63,929 nucleotides of DNA from Betaproteobacteria bacterium (GCA_004298385.1 SCTX01000088.1:1-63929); one strand, 5' to 3'; positions 8,732 to 17,912 are shown, numbered from the stretch's first letter. Notes: generated from the letters alone by a model not told the origin. Numbers and translations: made by a program.

Positions 8732-9310
8732 ATGTCGGCAGGACACGGGCATGGCCCCGCCCATCACGACGAGGGCAGCAAGAGGATCGGCTTGCTCATC
8801 GCCATTCTGGCACTGGTGCTGGCGTTCGCGGAAACGCTCGGCAAGGGCGCGCAGACGCAGGCCTTGAGCCTGAACATCGAGGCGTCGAACTTGTGGACGT
8901 TCTTCCAGGCGAAGACGGTGCGCCTCACCATGATGAAAACCGCGGCCGAGACCGCCGCGCTGGAACTGGTGCAAACCACCGATCCGAAGGCGAAGGATCT
9001 GATCGACAAGCAGATTACCGGCTGGCGCAAGACCGCGGAGCGCTACGACTCCGAGCCCGAGACCAAGGAAGGCCGCAAGGAACTCGCCGCGCGCGCCAAG
9101 GCCACCGAGCAGAAGCGCGACCGCGCGCTCGCCGCGTACCACAACTATGAAATCGCCTCCGGCGCGGTGCAGATCGCCATCGTGTTGGCATCGGCTTCCA
9201 TCATTACCGGGCTCGCCGTGCTTGTGTGGATCGCCGCCGCGCTCGGCGTCCTCGGCGTGGCGTTTTCGCTGATCGGTTTTTTCTGGCCGACTGCCGTGCA
9301 TTTGGTCTGA
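8732..9310 (+). CDS. DUF4337 domain-containing membrane protein
   Basis: A 192-residue inner-membrane protein. A short His/Gly-rich start (MSAGHGHGPAHHDEG) precedes a first membrane segment (GLLIAILALVLAFAETLG). A charged helical middle follows (about residues 50-145, with the NIEASNLWTFFQAKTVR motif typical of DUF4337), then two closely spaced C-terminal membrane helices (about residues 148-188). The start is fixed by GGGAGGA eight bases upstream of the ATG. The family function is unknown; the topology suggests a coiled periplasmic or cytoplasmic domain held between membrane anchors. It is followed by a long intergenic hairpin cluster. Confidence 0.82.
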   Translation: MSAGHGHGPAHHDEGSKRIGLLIAILALVLAFAETLGKGAQTQALSLNIEASNLWTFFQAKTVRLTMMKTAAETAALELVQTTDPKAKDLIDKQITGWRKTAERYDSEPETKEGRKELAARAKATEQKRDRALAAYHNYEIASGAVQIAIVLASASIITGLAVLVWIAAALGVLGVAFSLIGFFWPTAVHLV

Positions 9311-9546
9311 GTTCAGCGTAGCCCCAAGATGCGACAAGATCGATGCCGGAACCAGTGCAAGCGCGACAAGCGCATGAAGGAGCGTGGGGCACCGCAGCAG
9401 AAGATGGCGCCGATCCGTGGCTAAGCTACGGTCCGCGGCTGCGGCTACGCGTCGGCCTTGACTTGCGCTCCCGCCGCATCTATAAATAAATCGTGGTAAC
9501 AAAGGAGGCAGATCGACTGATACATGACTTTTAGGTTCATTTATCA
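9311..9546. other. Intergenic region, no supported gene
   Basis: Downstream of the DUF4337 gene and before the hairpin cluster. A 37-codon basic frame follows the stop of that gene but lacks a start with a ribosome site and matches nothing I recognise. The part around 9480-9545 is AT-rich and contains AAAGGAGG without a following open frame. Confidence 0.35.
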
Positions 9547-9606
9547 ACGGGGTCGAGCCCCGTACACGCCGTAACTACGGCATTGGCACTTTTAATATGG
9601 GTGCCA
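9547..9606. repeat. Three consecutive short stem-loops
   Basis: Three inverted repeats follow one another: ACGGGG (9547-9552) with CCCCGT (9558-9563), GCCGT (9568-9572) with ACGGC (9577-9581), and TGGCAC (9584-9589) with GTGCCA (9601-9606). With the terminator hairpin at 9608-9630 this makes four stems in 84 bases between two convergent genes. It could be a structured RNA or the end of a lost mobile element; no coding partner is visible. Confidence 0.5.
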
Positions 9607-9607
9607 C

Positions 9608-9630
9608 AAGCCCCGCGTCAAGCGGGGCTT
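9608..9630. terminator. Bidirectional intrinsic-terminator-like hairpin
   Basis: AAGCCCCGC (9608-9616) pairs perfectly with GCGGGGCTT (9622-9630) around a 5-base loop, followed on the plus strand by the pyrimidine-rich TTCCTCTTCT. It sits between the convergent DUF4337 and prfC genes and could end both transcripts; the T-tract is better on the plus strand. Confidence 0.6.
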
Positions 9631-9691
9631 CCTCTTCTGACTCGCCGCTTCACCCTCGCCGCTTCGCCCTCGCCTCGGCTCGGTTTCGCGT

Positions 9692-11374
9692 TCAGACCGG
9701 ATTTACCGCGTGCTCGCGCGTCTCGTGGAAGCTGAGCTTGGGCCAGCGCTCCCGCGTGAGCTGTAGATTGACGCCGTTGGGCGCGAGATAGGCCAGGTTG
9801 CCGGCGGCATCGTGGGCGATGTTGTGGGCCAGCGTGTTCTCGAACTCGGTGAGCATGCGCTTGTCCTCGCCCGTCACCCAGCGCGCGCAGCTAATGGGGG
9901 TGCCTTCGAACACCGCGTCGACGCCGTATTCGTTCGCAAGGCGACTCGCAACCACCTCGAACTGCAGCACGCCCACCGCGCCCAGGATCAGATCCCCCCC
10001 CAGCGCAGGTTTGTATACCTGCACCGCGCCTTCCTCGCCCAGTTGCTGCAGGCCCTTGTGCAGTTGCTTCACCTTGATCGGGTTGCGGATGCGCACCGAG
10101 CGGAAAAAATCCGGGGCGAAATACGGGATGCCGGTGAACTGCAGCGCTTCGCCCTCGGAAAAGCTGTCGCCGATCTGCATGTTGCCGTGGTTCGGCAGGC
10201 CGATGATGTCGCCGGCGTAGGCTTCCTCGATCTGTTCGCGGCTCGAAGCCATGAAGGTGACCACGTTGTTCACCTTGATCTCGCGGCCGATGCGCAGGTG
10301 CCTGATTTTCATGCCGCGCTCGAAGCGCCCCGAGCACACGCGCAGGAAAGCGATGCGGTCGCGGTGGGCCGGGTCCATGTTCGCCTGGATCTTGAACACG
10401 AAACCGGAGAACTGGGGCTCGCCCGGGACCACGCCGCGCAGCGTCGCGTCGCGCGCGCGCGGCGCGGGCGCCCACTCGATCAGCGCGTTCAGGATCTCGC
10501 GCACGCCGAAATTGTTGACGGCGGAGCCGAAGAACACCGGCGTCTGGGTGCCGTCGAGGAAGGCGGCAAGGTCGAACGGATGCAAGGCGCTGCGCACCAG
10601 CGCGACTTCGGCCTTGAGCTGCTCGATCTCTCGCGGAAACATCCCGGCCAGACGCGGATTGTCGATGCCTTTGACGGTTTCGAACTCCTGGTCGGCGCGG
10701 TCCTCGCCCGCGGTGAACAGCAGGATCTCGTCGCGCAGCAGGTGGTACACGCCGCGGAACGACTTGCCCACGCCGATCGGCCAGGTCACCGGCGCGCACT
10801 GGATCTTGAGCACGGATTCGACTTCTTCCAGCAGCGCCACCGGATCGCGCGTCTCGCGGTCCATCTTGTTCATGAAGGTGAGGATCGGCGTGCTGCGCAT
10901 GCGGCACACATTCAGCAGCTTGATCGTTTGCTCCTCCACGCCCTTGGCCGCGTCGATCACCATCAGTGCCGAGTCGACGGCCGTGAGCACGCGGTAGGTG
11001 TCCTCGGAAAAATCCTGGTGCCCCGGGGTGTCGAGCAGGTTGACCACGCGGCCGCGATAGTCGAACTGCATCACCGAACTCGCCACCGAAATGCCGCGCT
11101 GTTTTTCGATCTCCATCCAGTCCGAGGTCGCGTGGCGGCGGCTCTTGCGCGCCTTCACCGTGCCGGCGAACTGGATCGCGCCGGAGAACAGCAGCAGCTT
11201 TTCGGTCAAGGTGGTTTTGCCCGCGTCGGGGTGGGCGATGATGCCGAAGGTCCGGCGGCGCGCCATCTCGCGCGCGATCCTCTCCGCCGCTGCGCGAGCC
11301 GCGTCGGGGCGAGCGGCGTCTGAGCGCGCGGTGTCGGCGCTTTGGAGGGATATTGGGTCTAGAATGGCGGCCAT
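9692..11374 (-). CDS. prfC: Peptide chain release factor 3
   Basis: A 560-residue translational GTPase that ejects RF1/RF2 from the ribosome after peptide release. The GTPase motifs are complete: [12 protein letters not shown] (G1), [14 protein letters not shown] (G3) and NKMDRE (G4), followed by the RF3 middle and C-terminal domains ([35 protein letters not shown]). The 35-residue stretch before [13 protein letters not shown] is longer than in most RF3 proteins and Ala/Arg-rich, so a start nearer the GTPase domain is possible. The ATG at 11372-11374 has no strong ribosome site. The frame continues further upstream with non-conserved sequence. Family assignment is firm. Confidence 0.95.
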   Translation of the reverse strand: MAAILDPISLQSADTARSDAARPDAARAAAERIAREMARRRTFGIIAHPDAGKTTLTEKLLLFSGAIQFAGTVKARKSRRHATSDWMEIEKQRGISVASSVMQFDYRGRVVNLLDTPGHQDFSEDTYRVLTAVDSALMVIDAAKGVEEQTIKLLNVCRMRSTPILTFMNKMDRETRDPVALLEEVESVLKIQCAPVTWPIGVGKSFRGVYHLLRDEILLFTAGEDRADQEFETVKGIDNPRLAGMFPREIEQLKAEVALVRSALHPFDLAAFLDGTQTPVFFGSAVNNFGVREILNALIEWAPAPRARDATLRGVVPGEPQFSGFVFKIQANMDPAHRDRIAFLRVCSGRFERGMKIRHLRIGREIKVNNVVTFMASSREQIEEAYAGDIIGLPNHGNMQIGDSFSEGEALQFTGIPYFAPDFFRSVRIRNPIKVKQLHKGLQQLGEEGAVQVYKPALGGDLILGAVGVLQFEVVASRLANEYGVDAVFEGTPISCARWVTGEDKRMLTEFENTLAHNIAHDAAGNLAYLAPNGVNLQLTRERWPKLSFHETREHAVNPV

Positions 11375-11637
11375 GGGCACAGGTATGCGAAAAGGGCGGG
11401 AGTCTACCGGCCCCAGGCGCGGAAGTCCATTGTTTTTAGGCAATAAACATGGGACCGGGACCGACGACTCCGGGCTTTCCGGACAATCCGCTTGAAGTTT
11501 GGGATAGCCGGTCTGATGGTCAACCAGCAATTCAACGGGCAAAGGCGAAAGCGCTTGCAGTTCCCGCGCGCGGCGCAAGCGCCTTTGCCTTCACCGGATG
11601 CGCCAGATCGATGCCGATTTCAGCTATGCTTCAGCGC

Positions 11638-12996
11638 ATGCCCCGCCTGATCCGCAATACCCTGGTCTCGGTCCGCGACCTCGCCGCCACCGCCGGGCCG
11701 TTCGTGTTACTCGCCTTGCTGCTGCTCGCCGGCGCCTACGTTCTGCTCAACCCGGCCCCGCCCAAACGCGTGGTGCTCGCGACCGGAGCGGAGCAAAGCG
11801 ATTATGCCGAGTTCGGCAAACGCTATGCGGTCGAACTAAAGCGCTACGGCATCGAGGTGGTGCAGAAACCCACGCATGGATCGTCGGAAAACCGGCGCCT
11901 GCTGCGTGACCCGAAGCAGAAGGTGGAACTGGCTTTCGTGCGCGGTGGATCGAGTGACGCCGTCCGCGCCGCGGACGAGGAAGAAAGCGGCGTGCCGCTG
12001 GTATCACTGGGCAGTCTCTATCTCGAGCCGGTATGGCTGTTCTACCGCAGCGACGCGGCGAAGCGACTGAACCGCGAAGCGACGCTGACGCAACTGGCCG
12101 AGTTGCGCGGCTGGCGCGTCAACGTCGGCGCGCGCGGCAGTGGCGTGACCGGCCTCACGGCCAAGCTGCTGCACGCCAATGGTATCGAACGCGAGAGCCT
12201 GAAGGAAAGCCGCCTGGAGCAGACGCCGGCAGTGGTGGCGCTGCTCGCGGGCGAGATCGATGCGCTCGTCATGACCGCCGCGCCCGAATCGCTCATGGTG
12301 CAGATGCTGCTGCAGACTCCGGGGGTGAAACTGTTCGAGTTTGCGCAAGCCGAGGCCTATGCGCGCCGGCTTCCGTTCCTGAGCAAGGCAGTGTTGCCGC
12401 GCGGCGTGGTGGACCTTGCCCGCAACCTGCCCGCGCACGACCTGCCGCTCGTCGCCACCACGACCACGCTGGTGGCGCGCGAGGGCACGCACCCGGCGCT
12501 GCTGCAACTGTTCGTGCAGGCAGCACAGAAAATCCACGGCGGGACCGGCTGGCTCGCGCGCGCCGGGCAATTTCCGTCGCCACAGAATACGGAGCTGCCG
12601 CTGGCCAAGGAGGCCGAGCGCTATTACCGCAACGGCCCGCCGCTGTTGCAGCGCTACCTGCCTTTCTGGCTTGCCAACCTGATCGACCGCATGTGGGTGG
12701 TGCTGGTGTCCATCGTCGCCGTGCTGATTCCGCTCGCGCGCGTGTTGCCGCCGCTATACGAATTCCGCATCCGCTCGCGCGTTTTCCGCTGGTACCGGCA
12801 ACTGCGCGAGATCGAGGACGCCCTCAGAACGAATAGGGCCTCGCCGGTCGAATTGCTGGTCGAGGTCAACAAGCTCGACACCAAAGCGCAGCACATCACC
12901 GTGCCCTTGTCCTATGCCGACGAACTCTATTCCCTGCGCAGCCATATTCAACTGGTGCGCGAGCGGCTGTCCGCGGCAATAAAAGCGTTGCCATGA
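11638..12996 (+). CDS. Membrane-anchored TAXI-family solute-binding protein
   Basis: About 452 residues. An N-terminal membrane segment (PFVLLALLLLAGAYVLLNP) acts as signal anchor, then a TAXI-type periplasmic binding domain (about residues 40-330; RVVLATGAEQSDYAEFGKRY, VNVGARGSGVTGLTAKLL, LPRGVVDLARNLP). A second membrane helix (MWVVLVSIVAVLIPLARVLPP) and a cytoplasmic helical tail (about residues 385-452) follow. TAXI proteins normally feed TRAP transporters, but no TRAP membrane subunit is adjacent and the C-terminal anchor plus tail is unlike a free binding protein. It may be a sensor or scaffold. Several ATGs lie close together (11611, 11626, 11638); the last is nearest the membrane segment. 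Substrate unknown. Confidence 0.8.
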   Translation: MPRLIRNTLVSVRDLAATAGPFVLLALLLLAGAYVLLNPAPPKRVVLATGAEQSDYAEFGKRYAVELKRYGIEVVQKPTHGSSENRRLLRDPKQKVELAFVRGGSSDAVRAADEEESGVPLVSLGSLYLEPVWLFYRSDAAKRLNREATLTQLAELRGWRVNVGARGSGVTGLTAKLLHANGIERESLKESRLEQTPAVVALLAGEIDALVMTAAPESLMVQMLLQTPGVKLFEFAQAEAYARRLPFLSKAVLPRGVVDLARNLPAHDLPLVATTTTLVAREGTHPALLQLFVQAAQKIHGGTGWLARAGQFPSPQNTELPLAKEAERYYRNGPPLLQRYLPFWLANLIDRMWVVLVSIVAVLIPLARVLPPLYEFRIRSRVFRWYRQLREIEDALRTNRASPVELLVEVNKLDTKAQHITVPLSYADELYSLRSHIQLVRERLSAAIKALP

Positions 12997-13045
12997 GCGC
13001 GCGGACCGGACGAGATCAGCTTTTCAGGCGCATCGCGGCAAGCGC

Positions 13046-15094
13046 ATGACAATGACCGAATCCGCGGTGCCATTGCGCACGCCTTTGTTCCGCGGCGAGC
13101 GGCGTTTGCGCATCGCCCTGGTCGGCATGCCCAACGCCGGCAAGAGCACGCTGTTCAACGCAGTGTCGAGCACGGCGCCGCGCACCGGCCGGTTGGCCGG
13201 CACCCAGCGCGCCTATGAAGAATGCACGGTTCAGATCGGCTTCGACGAGGCAAGCGTGATCGAGCTGCCGAGTATCGGCTCCCTGCACCACCTGGGCGAG
13301 GACGATTTGCCGGCGTTGAAGTATCTCTTATGGGGAGACGAGCGTCCGCCCATATCGCTGCACGAGCCGGGCGGCCCGCCTGCGCCGTTCGCGCCGCCCG
13401 ACCTGATCGTGCAGGTGATCGATGCCACAGCTCTGGAGAGCCATCTGGAGCTCACGCTGGAACTGTCCCAACTCGGCCGGCCGATGGTCATCGCGCTGAA
13501 CATGATGGACGAGGCCTGGAACAAAGGCCTGCACATCAACGTCAAGGCCCTGGAGAAACTCCTGGGCATGCCGGTAGTGCCCACGGTGGCGCTGATGGGG
13601 CAAGGCATCTCGGAACTGTTCAAAACCGCGGTAGCTGCAGTGCGCGCGGCCGCCTGCCCGCTGCCGCAGCCGGCGAGCAAGCACATCTCGGACAGCCTCC
13701 AGTCCTTGAGCCAGGCGCTGAACCGCCCGGAGATACGCGCGGCATTCCGTGTGCCGCAGCCGCTGCTGCTGATGCAGGTCGCGGCGGGCGATCCTTATTT
13801 CCACGACGAACTGGGCCAGCACTTCGCAAAACTGCTGCCGCAACTGCAGCAATTGCGCAGCGAGGCCGCGGCCAGACTCCCGCGACCGTTGGAAGAGGAA
13901 CTGCATGCCGACCGCCATCACCGCGCCGCCACGCTGTTCGAGGCGAGCACGCGCATGGGCGCCGCGCACGAGGGCCGCGACTGGCGTTACTGGCTGGACG
14001 AATTGTTCCTGCACCCGCAGTGGGGCCTGATCGGCAGCCTGGCTGTGTTTACCGCCGTGCTGTTCATGGTATTCGAGGTCAGCGCCTGGCTCGATTCCAT
14101 GAGTTCGGCGCGTCTGATCGACGCGCTGGCGGGCTGGCAGCCAAGCTCGACCGCCGGCGTCATCGGCCGCGCGGTCGCGGACGGCCTGATCGGACTCATC
14201 GGCATTGTCGTGCCCTATATGCTGCCGCTGGTGCTGCTGCTGGTGGCGCTGGAAGAAGCCGGCGTGATGCAGCGCATCGCCTTCGTCGTCGACCGCGGCT
14301 TTCACCAGATCGGGCTGCATGGCGGCGTCGCCGTGCCTTTCCTCACCGGCTTGGGCTGCAATGTTCCGGCGATCTCGGCGGCGGCCAAGGTCAGCACTGG
14401 CCGCGAGCGCGTCATTGCCTCGGTACTGATCACCTTCGTTCCCTGCTCGGCGCGCTCGGCCATCATCCTTGCCCTGGCCGGCAAGTACCTGGGCGCCAGC
14501 GGCGTGTTCGCCATATTCGCGCTGACCATCGTCGTGGTCGCGCTGATGGGGCGCCTGCTGGCGCGCAACAGGCGCGAATTCGGACCGGGGCAGGTGCAGG
14601 AAATTCCGCCCTACGCGCTGCCACGCTGGCGCTCGATGCTGTCCGAAACCTGGGAGCGGACCGAGGACATACTCACCATCGTCACCCCGCTGCTGGTCGG
14701 CGGCAGCGTGGTGCTGGCCTTGCTGCACCACGTCGGCGCCGATGCGGCGATCAACACCCTGCTTACGCCGGCGACCTCGTGGTGGCTGGGGCTGCCGGCG
14801 GTGCTGGGAGTGCCCATCCTGTTCGGCGTGCTGCGCAAGGAATTGTCGCTGCTGATGATTTATCAAGCATTGGAGACTTTCGATGTCGGCACGCGGCTGG
14901 ACTGGGTTCAGATCACGACCTTCCTGCTGTTCCTGACCTTCTACATCCCCTGCATCTCGACCTTCGCCGTGATGCTGAAGACCATCGGCCGCAAGGAGGC
15001 GCTCGTCTCGGTATCGCTGTCGGTGGCTGTGGCGCTGCTGGTGAGCGGGGCGGTGCGCCTGCTGCTCGAGGGGGTGAGGCTGTTCCAGTTGTGA
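13046..15094 (+). CDS. FeoB-like ferrous iron transporter, divergent
   Basis: A 682-residue protein with an N-terminal GTPase domain, a helical linker and a polytopic FeoB-type core. Visible motifs: P-loop GMPNAGKST (residues 27-35), G4 NMMD (152-155), and the two Cys gate motifs GLGCNVPA and FVPCSAR in the membrane domain. The G3 position reads ELPSIGSL (73-80) where FeoB normally has DLPG.YSL, so both the Asp and the Gly of DxxG are replaced. An extra Pro-rich segment (about residues 82-118) follows. No feoA or feoC is adjacent. The fold is FeoB; GTP hydrolysis may be altered and the metal may not be iron. Two ATGs (13046, 13052) are possible starts. Confidence 0.82.
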   Translation: MTMTESAVPLRTPLFRGERRLRIALVGMPNAGKSTLFNAVSSTAPRTGRLAGTQRAYEECTVQIGFDEASVIELPSIGSLHHLGEDDLPALKYLLWGDERPPISLHEPGGPPAPFAPPDLIVQVIDATALESHLELTLELSQLGRPMVIALNMMDEAWNKGLHINVKALEKLLGMPVVPTVALMGQGISELFKTAVAAVRAAACPLPQPASKHISDSLQSLSQALNRPEIRAAFRVPQPLLLMQVAAGDPYFHDELGQHFAKLLPQLQQLRSEAAARLPRPLEEELHADRHHRAATLFEASTRMGAAHEGRDWRYWLDELFLHPQWGLIGSLAVFTAVLFMVFEVSAWLDSMSSARLIDALAGWQPSSTAGVIGRAVADGLIGLIGIVVPYMLPLVLLLVALEEAGVMQRIAFVVDRGFHQIGLHGGVAVPFLTGLGCNVPAISAAAKVSTGRERVIASVLITFVPCSARSAIILALAGKYLGASGVFAIFALTIVVVALMGRLLARNRREFGPGQVQEIPPYALPRWRSMLSETWERTEDILTIVTPLLVGGSVVLALLHHVGADAAINTLLTPATSWWLGLPAVLGVPILFGVLRKELSLLMIYQALETFDVGTRLDWVQITTFLLFLTFYIPCISTFAVMLKTIGRKEALVSVSLSVAVALLVSGAVRLLLEGVRLFQL

Positions 15095-15268
15095 CCGCGG
15101 CGGGTGGCCTGCGCCGCGCGCCCTGCTCCTGCCGCGCCGGATCGGTAAATAGCCGCCCCGCGATCGCGACGGCGAGCCCGATTCGACCGCTCACCGATCG
15201 GCGCTTGCGTTTATACTCTCGACAAGAGCGCCGAAGGGCTCCCCTTTGCATCCCATTCGCAAGCCGTC

Positions 15269-15988
15269 ATGCCGCCTCCCGATCCGACTCCGACTTTCTC
15301 CCTCGTGGGGCAAATGCTGCGCGCGCCGGAGGAGATTGCGCGGGTGCTCAATTCGCTGGTCATGCGCGGCGAGCCGATCATCTCCGACTTGGGCGGCGGC
15401 AAGCTGCCGTTCCGCTCCAGGCTGCGCTTCGTCGATCCGGCGCGGGCGTACATCATCGTCGAACTCAGCCCGGATGATGCGGCCAACAAGGCCTTGCTCG
15501 CCCGGCCGCGCGCGACTTTCCATGCCGAACCCGGCGGCTGGCGCGTCGAGTTTGCCGCGGCCAACCCGACGCCGACCTCCCCGAACGAAGGCGCTGCGGG
15601 GATCCGGCTGCGCTTTCCCGAGATCGTCGCCGGCCATCGGCGCCGGGCCGACGAACGCGCCCCGGCGCCGCAGCGACAGGCGCTGCATTGCGTCATCGAC
15701 GCGGCGGGCGTGATGCCCTTCGACGGCACCATGGAAAACGTCAGCAAGGGCGGGATCGGTTTCCTGCAATACGATCCGGCAATCAGCCTGGAACCGGGCA
15801 CGGTGCTCAAGGGCTGCCGCATCGAGAACCCCAGCGGGGAGTCAATCGTGGTGGACATGGAGGTGCGCTATTCGCAACTGATGGACCTTGAGGATGGAAA
15901 GCAGGTGCAAAGCTCCGGTTGCCGCTTTCTCAACTTGTCTCCTGAAGAGACGGCGCGGATCGAGCAGTTGTTCGGCCTGAAGCCCTGA
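15269..15988 (+). CDS. YcgR-type PilZ domain protein (c-di-GMP effector)
   Basis: A 239-residue protein with an N-terminal YcgR-like domain (about residues 1-120) and a C-terminal PilZ domain (about residues 122-235). The c-di-GMP binding signatures are present: RADER (RxxxR) in the interdomain linker and [10 protein letters not shown] ([D/N]xSxxG). YcgR proteins bind c-di-GMP and slow the flagellar motor or affect pili. No motility gene is nearby, so the target is unknown. A diguanylate cyclase is encoded at 34328-35383. An upstream GC-rich gap of about 170 bases holds no gene. Confidence 0.82.
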   Translation: MPPPDPTPTFSLVGQMLRAPEEIARVLNSLVMRGEPIISDLGGGKLPFRSRLRFVDPARAYIIVELSPDDAANKALLARPRATFHAEPGGWRVEFAAANPTPTSPNEGAAGIRLRFPEIVAGHRRRADERAPAPQRQALHCVIDAAGVMPFDGTMENVSKGGIGFLQYDPAISLEPGTVLKGCRIENPSGESIVVDMEVRYSQLMDLEDGKQVQSSGCRFLNLSPEETARIEQLFGLKP

Positions 15989-16079
15989 CCTGCAACGGTA
16001 TCGTCGTCGGCCATCGCTGCGCAGCATGAGCGCTTTCGCACCGTCAAACCTGGCCATCGGAGAAAAAGGAGACCGAAGC

Positions 16080-16838
16080 ATGGGTTCGCACCACAGAGTT
16101 GCCATCGTCACCGGCGCCGGCACCGGCATCGGCAAGAGCGCCGCGCTGGCGCTGCTTAAGGACGGCTATCGCGTCGGGCTGGTGGGGCGGCGCAAGGAGC
16201 TGCTCGACAAGACGGTGCAGGATGCGGGGCCGGCGGCTGCAAACACGCTGGTCCTGCCCGCGGACATAGGCAAGCCGGAATCGGTCAAAGCGCTGTTCGC
16301 CAAGCTGCGCGAGGCCTGGGGGCGGCTGGACCTGCTGTTCAACAACGCCGGCATCGGCGCACCTGCGATTCCGATGGAAGACTTGAGCTTCGAGAAGTGG
16401 AAAGCGGTGGTGGACGTCAACCTCAGCGGCATGTTCCTGTGCTCGCAGGAAGCGATCAAGATCATGAAAAGCCAGGACCCCCGCGGCGGGCGCATCATCA
16501 ACAACGGCTCGATCTCGGCCCATGCGCCGCGGCCCAACTCGGCGCCCTACACCGCCACCAAGCACGCGGTCACCGGCCTCACCAAGTGCATCTCGCTCGA
16601 TTGCAGGAAGTACGACATCGCCTGCGGCCAGATCGACATCGGCAACGCCGCGACCGAAATGACCGAACGCATGAAAATGGGCGTGGCGCAGGCGAACGGC
16701 TCGGTCGCGGTCGAAGCGCGCATGGACGTGGCCCACGTCGGCAGCGCCGTGCTCTACATGGCGAACCTGCCGCTGGATGCGAACGTGCAGTTCATGACCA
16801 TCATGGCGACGAAAATGCCGTTCGTCGGGCGCGGCTAG
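16080..16838 (+). CDS. Short-chain dehydrogenase/reductase (SDR family)
   Basis: A 252-residue classical SDR oxidoreductase. The Rossmann motif TGAGTGIG, the NNAG motif and the catalytic Ser-Tyr-Lys set (NGSIS, then PYTATKHA) are present. The ATG at 16080 is supported by AAGGAGA nine bases upstream; an ATG 18 codons earlier lacks a site. The SDR signature GRR after the second strand (residues [10 protein letters not shown]) suggests NADP preference. Substrate cannot be told from sequence, and the neighbours (PilZ protein, toxin-antitoxin pair) do not help. Confidence 0.9.
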   Translation: MGSHHRVAIVTGAGTGIGKSAALALLKDGYRVGLVGRRKELLDKTVQDAGPAAANTLVLPADIGKPESVKALFAKLREAWGRLDLLFNNAGIGAPAIPMEDLSFEKWKAVVDVNLSGMFLCSQEAIKIMKSQDPRGGRIINNGSISAHAPRPNSAPYTATKHAVTGLTKCISLDCRKYDIACGQIDIGNAATEMTERMKMGVAQANGSVAVEARMDVAHVGSAVLYMANLPLDANVQFMTIMATKMPFVGRG

Positions 16839-16908
16839 TGGTCAGCGGCCGCTCGATCGGCGCGCGCGCACGCGGCAATAGCCCAAGAATGGCTCCGGGA
16901 GAGACGCT

Positions 16909-17328
16909 TCAGGGAAGCGCGCGAAACGCGACCGGGGTTAGGATCGGGATGCGCGATTCCAGCGCAAGAGCGAGGAGGTCGCCATTCCCGGTGACGATGG
17001 CGTCGGCTTTGGCGGCGTAGGCGAGGCGGATGAACATTTCGTCGTGCGGGTCGCGGCACCGCGGCAGCCGGGCACGCGTGCGCGGCCGCTTGATCGCTTC
17101 GGCGTGCTCCATGTAGTGGACGATGATGTTTTCGCGATCCTCCGCCGTCAGGCCGAAGCGGGGGTAGGCAAGCACGCGCACCATCTCGGCCAGCGTTTCA
17201 TCCGATACGAGCGGGATCAACGCGCCGTTGACGATGGCCTCGCGCAGCCATGCCAGCGTGCCGGCGCGAAACACGAACGCGGAGACGGCGACATTGGTAT
17301 CGATCACCGCGCGCCGCAAACGGCTCAT
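16909..17328 (-). CDS. PIN-domain toxin (VapC-like RNase)
   Basis: A 139-residue PIN-domain protein of the putative toxin family, expected to be a metal-dependent RNase. The acidic active-site residues appear as VIDTNV near the N-terminus, DETLAEM in the middle, DPHDEMF and TGNGDLLAL toward the end. It follows the AbrB-type antitoxin gene with a one-base overlap (TAATG at 17326-17330), the tight coupling expected of a toxin-antitoxin operon. The end of the gene is 70 bases past the convergent SDR gene. Confidence 0.87.
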   Translation of the reverse strand: MSRLRRAVIDTNVAVSAFVFRAGTLAWLREAIVNGALIPLVSDETLAEMVRVLAYPRFGLTAEDRENIIVHYMEHAEAIKRPRTRARLPRCRDPHDEMFIRLAYAAKADAIVTGNGDLLALALESRIPILTPVAFRALP

Positions 17329-17576
17329 TATTTGGCCGGATTCTTAGCCCCGCTCCTGGGGCGCCGCGCCCAGCGTACCGCGCCGGCCACATCCTTCTCG
17401 GTGATGCCCAGCGATTCAATCTTGCGCCACACCGCGTCCAGGCTGTGCATCCGCACCGGCTTGAGGATGATTTCACCGTCCACCTCGCGCACGGCGAAAT
17501 ACTCTGCGCCCGGAAACTTGCTGACCAGCGCTTTGGGCAGGGTGATCTGGTTTTTGGAGGTGAGCTTGGCGAGCAT
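17328..17576 (-). CDS. AbrB/MazE-type antitoxin
   Basis: An 82-residue DNA-binding antitoxin. The N-terminal swapped-hairpin domain is recognisable: KLTSKNQITLPKALVSKFPG, followed by YFAVREVDGEIILKPV. The C-terminal 40 residues (basic, Arg/Lys-rich end) probably wrap the partner toxin. It precedes the PIN toxin with overlapping stop and start codons. A 7-bp palindrome 15-31 bases upstream of its ATG is a likely autoregulatory operator. Confidence 0.87.
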   Translation of the reverse strand: MLAKLTSKNQITLPKALVSKFPGAEYFAVREVDGEIILKPVRMHSLDAVWRKIESLGITEKDVAGAVRWARRPRSGAKNPAK

Positions 17577-17590
17577 AGCCGCTGCCTTTT

Positions 17591-17618
17591 TTCCTTACTG
17601 TAAGGAATGCCGACTATA
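17591..17618 (-). promoter_or_regulatory. Operator and -10 of the AbrB/PIN toxin-antitoxin operon
   Basis: TTCCTTA (17591-17597) and TAAGGAA (17601-17607) form a perfect palindrome with a 3-base centre just upstream of the antitoxin gene. On the minus strand a TATAGT hexamer (17613-17618) precedes it, so a transcript would begin inside or beside the palindrome. Binding by the antitoxin there would block transcription; this is inferred from AbrB/MazE family behaviour. Confidence 0.5.
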
Positions 17619-17708
17619 GCGCCAATCCGCCCGGCAGGCAAGCGACAGTTCCGACAAAAGAAGATTGCCGCGCTTGCCCCGGCAAGGGAAGCGGCCTAGA
17701 CTTATGCG

Positions 17709-17912
17709 ATGCGCATCGTCGGCGAACAAGACCGCTCTGAAATCGAGCTCGACCCGGTCAAGGCCTACCGTCGCGGGCGCGCTCTGGACGCAATGTTGCG
17801 CAGTGCCGCGCCGCCTATCGCGCACGGCGTGATGCGCGGCGCGCACGAGTACTTCAATCGTCTCGACGCCAAACGCCAGACGCAAGCCGCGCGCGCCCTG
17901 AATGCCAAATGA
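17709..17912 (+). CDS. Small protein upstream of nucleotidyltransferase (TA-like partner)
   Basis: A 67-residue protein with a charged, helical look (VKAYRRGRALDAMLR, then AHEYFNRLDAKRQTQAARALNAK). It matches no family I can name. Its last codons overlap the next gene by four bases (ATGA at 17909-17912), so the two are translationally coupled. The pairing of a very small protein with a nucleotidyltransferase resembles the layout of antitoxin-toxin or HEPN-MNT pairs, but no HEPN Rx4-6H motif is visible. No strong ribosome site precedes the ATG, and confidence that it is expressed rests mainly on the overlap. Confidence 0.6.
   Translation: MRIVGEQDRSEIELDPVKAYRRGRALDAMLRSAAPPIAHGVMRGAHEYFNRLDAKRQTQAARALNAK

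Noticed and set aside
9311-9424. A short basic frame just after the DUF4337 gene
   Set aside because: Only 37 codons, no start with ribosome site, no recognisable family.
9547-9563. A tRNA T-arm-like sequence
   Set aside because: The stem-loop has a 5-base loop and no acceptor, anticodon or D arm at proper distance.
9311-9660. An intact IS200/IS605 element
   Set aside because: Hairpins resemble such ends, but no transposase, TnpB or left end is present; kept only as a possibility in the findings.
9812-11323. A 503-codon plus-strand frame opposite prfC
   Set aside because: Shadow of release factor 3; composition typical of reverse-complement frames.
13222-15477. A 751-codon plus-strand frame overlapping the FeoB-like gene
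   Set aside because: Arg/Ala/Gly-rich shadow in another frame of a clear membrane transporter; no homology or start signal.
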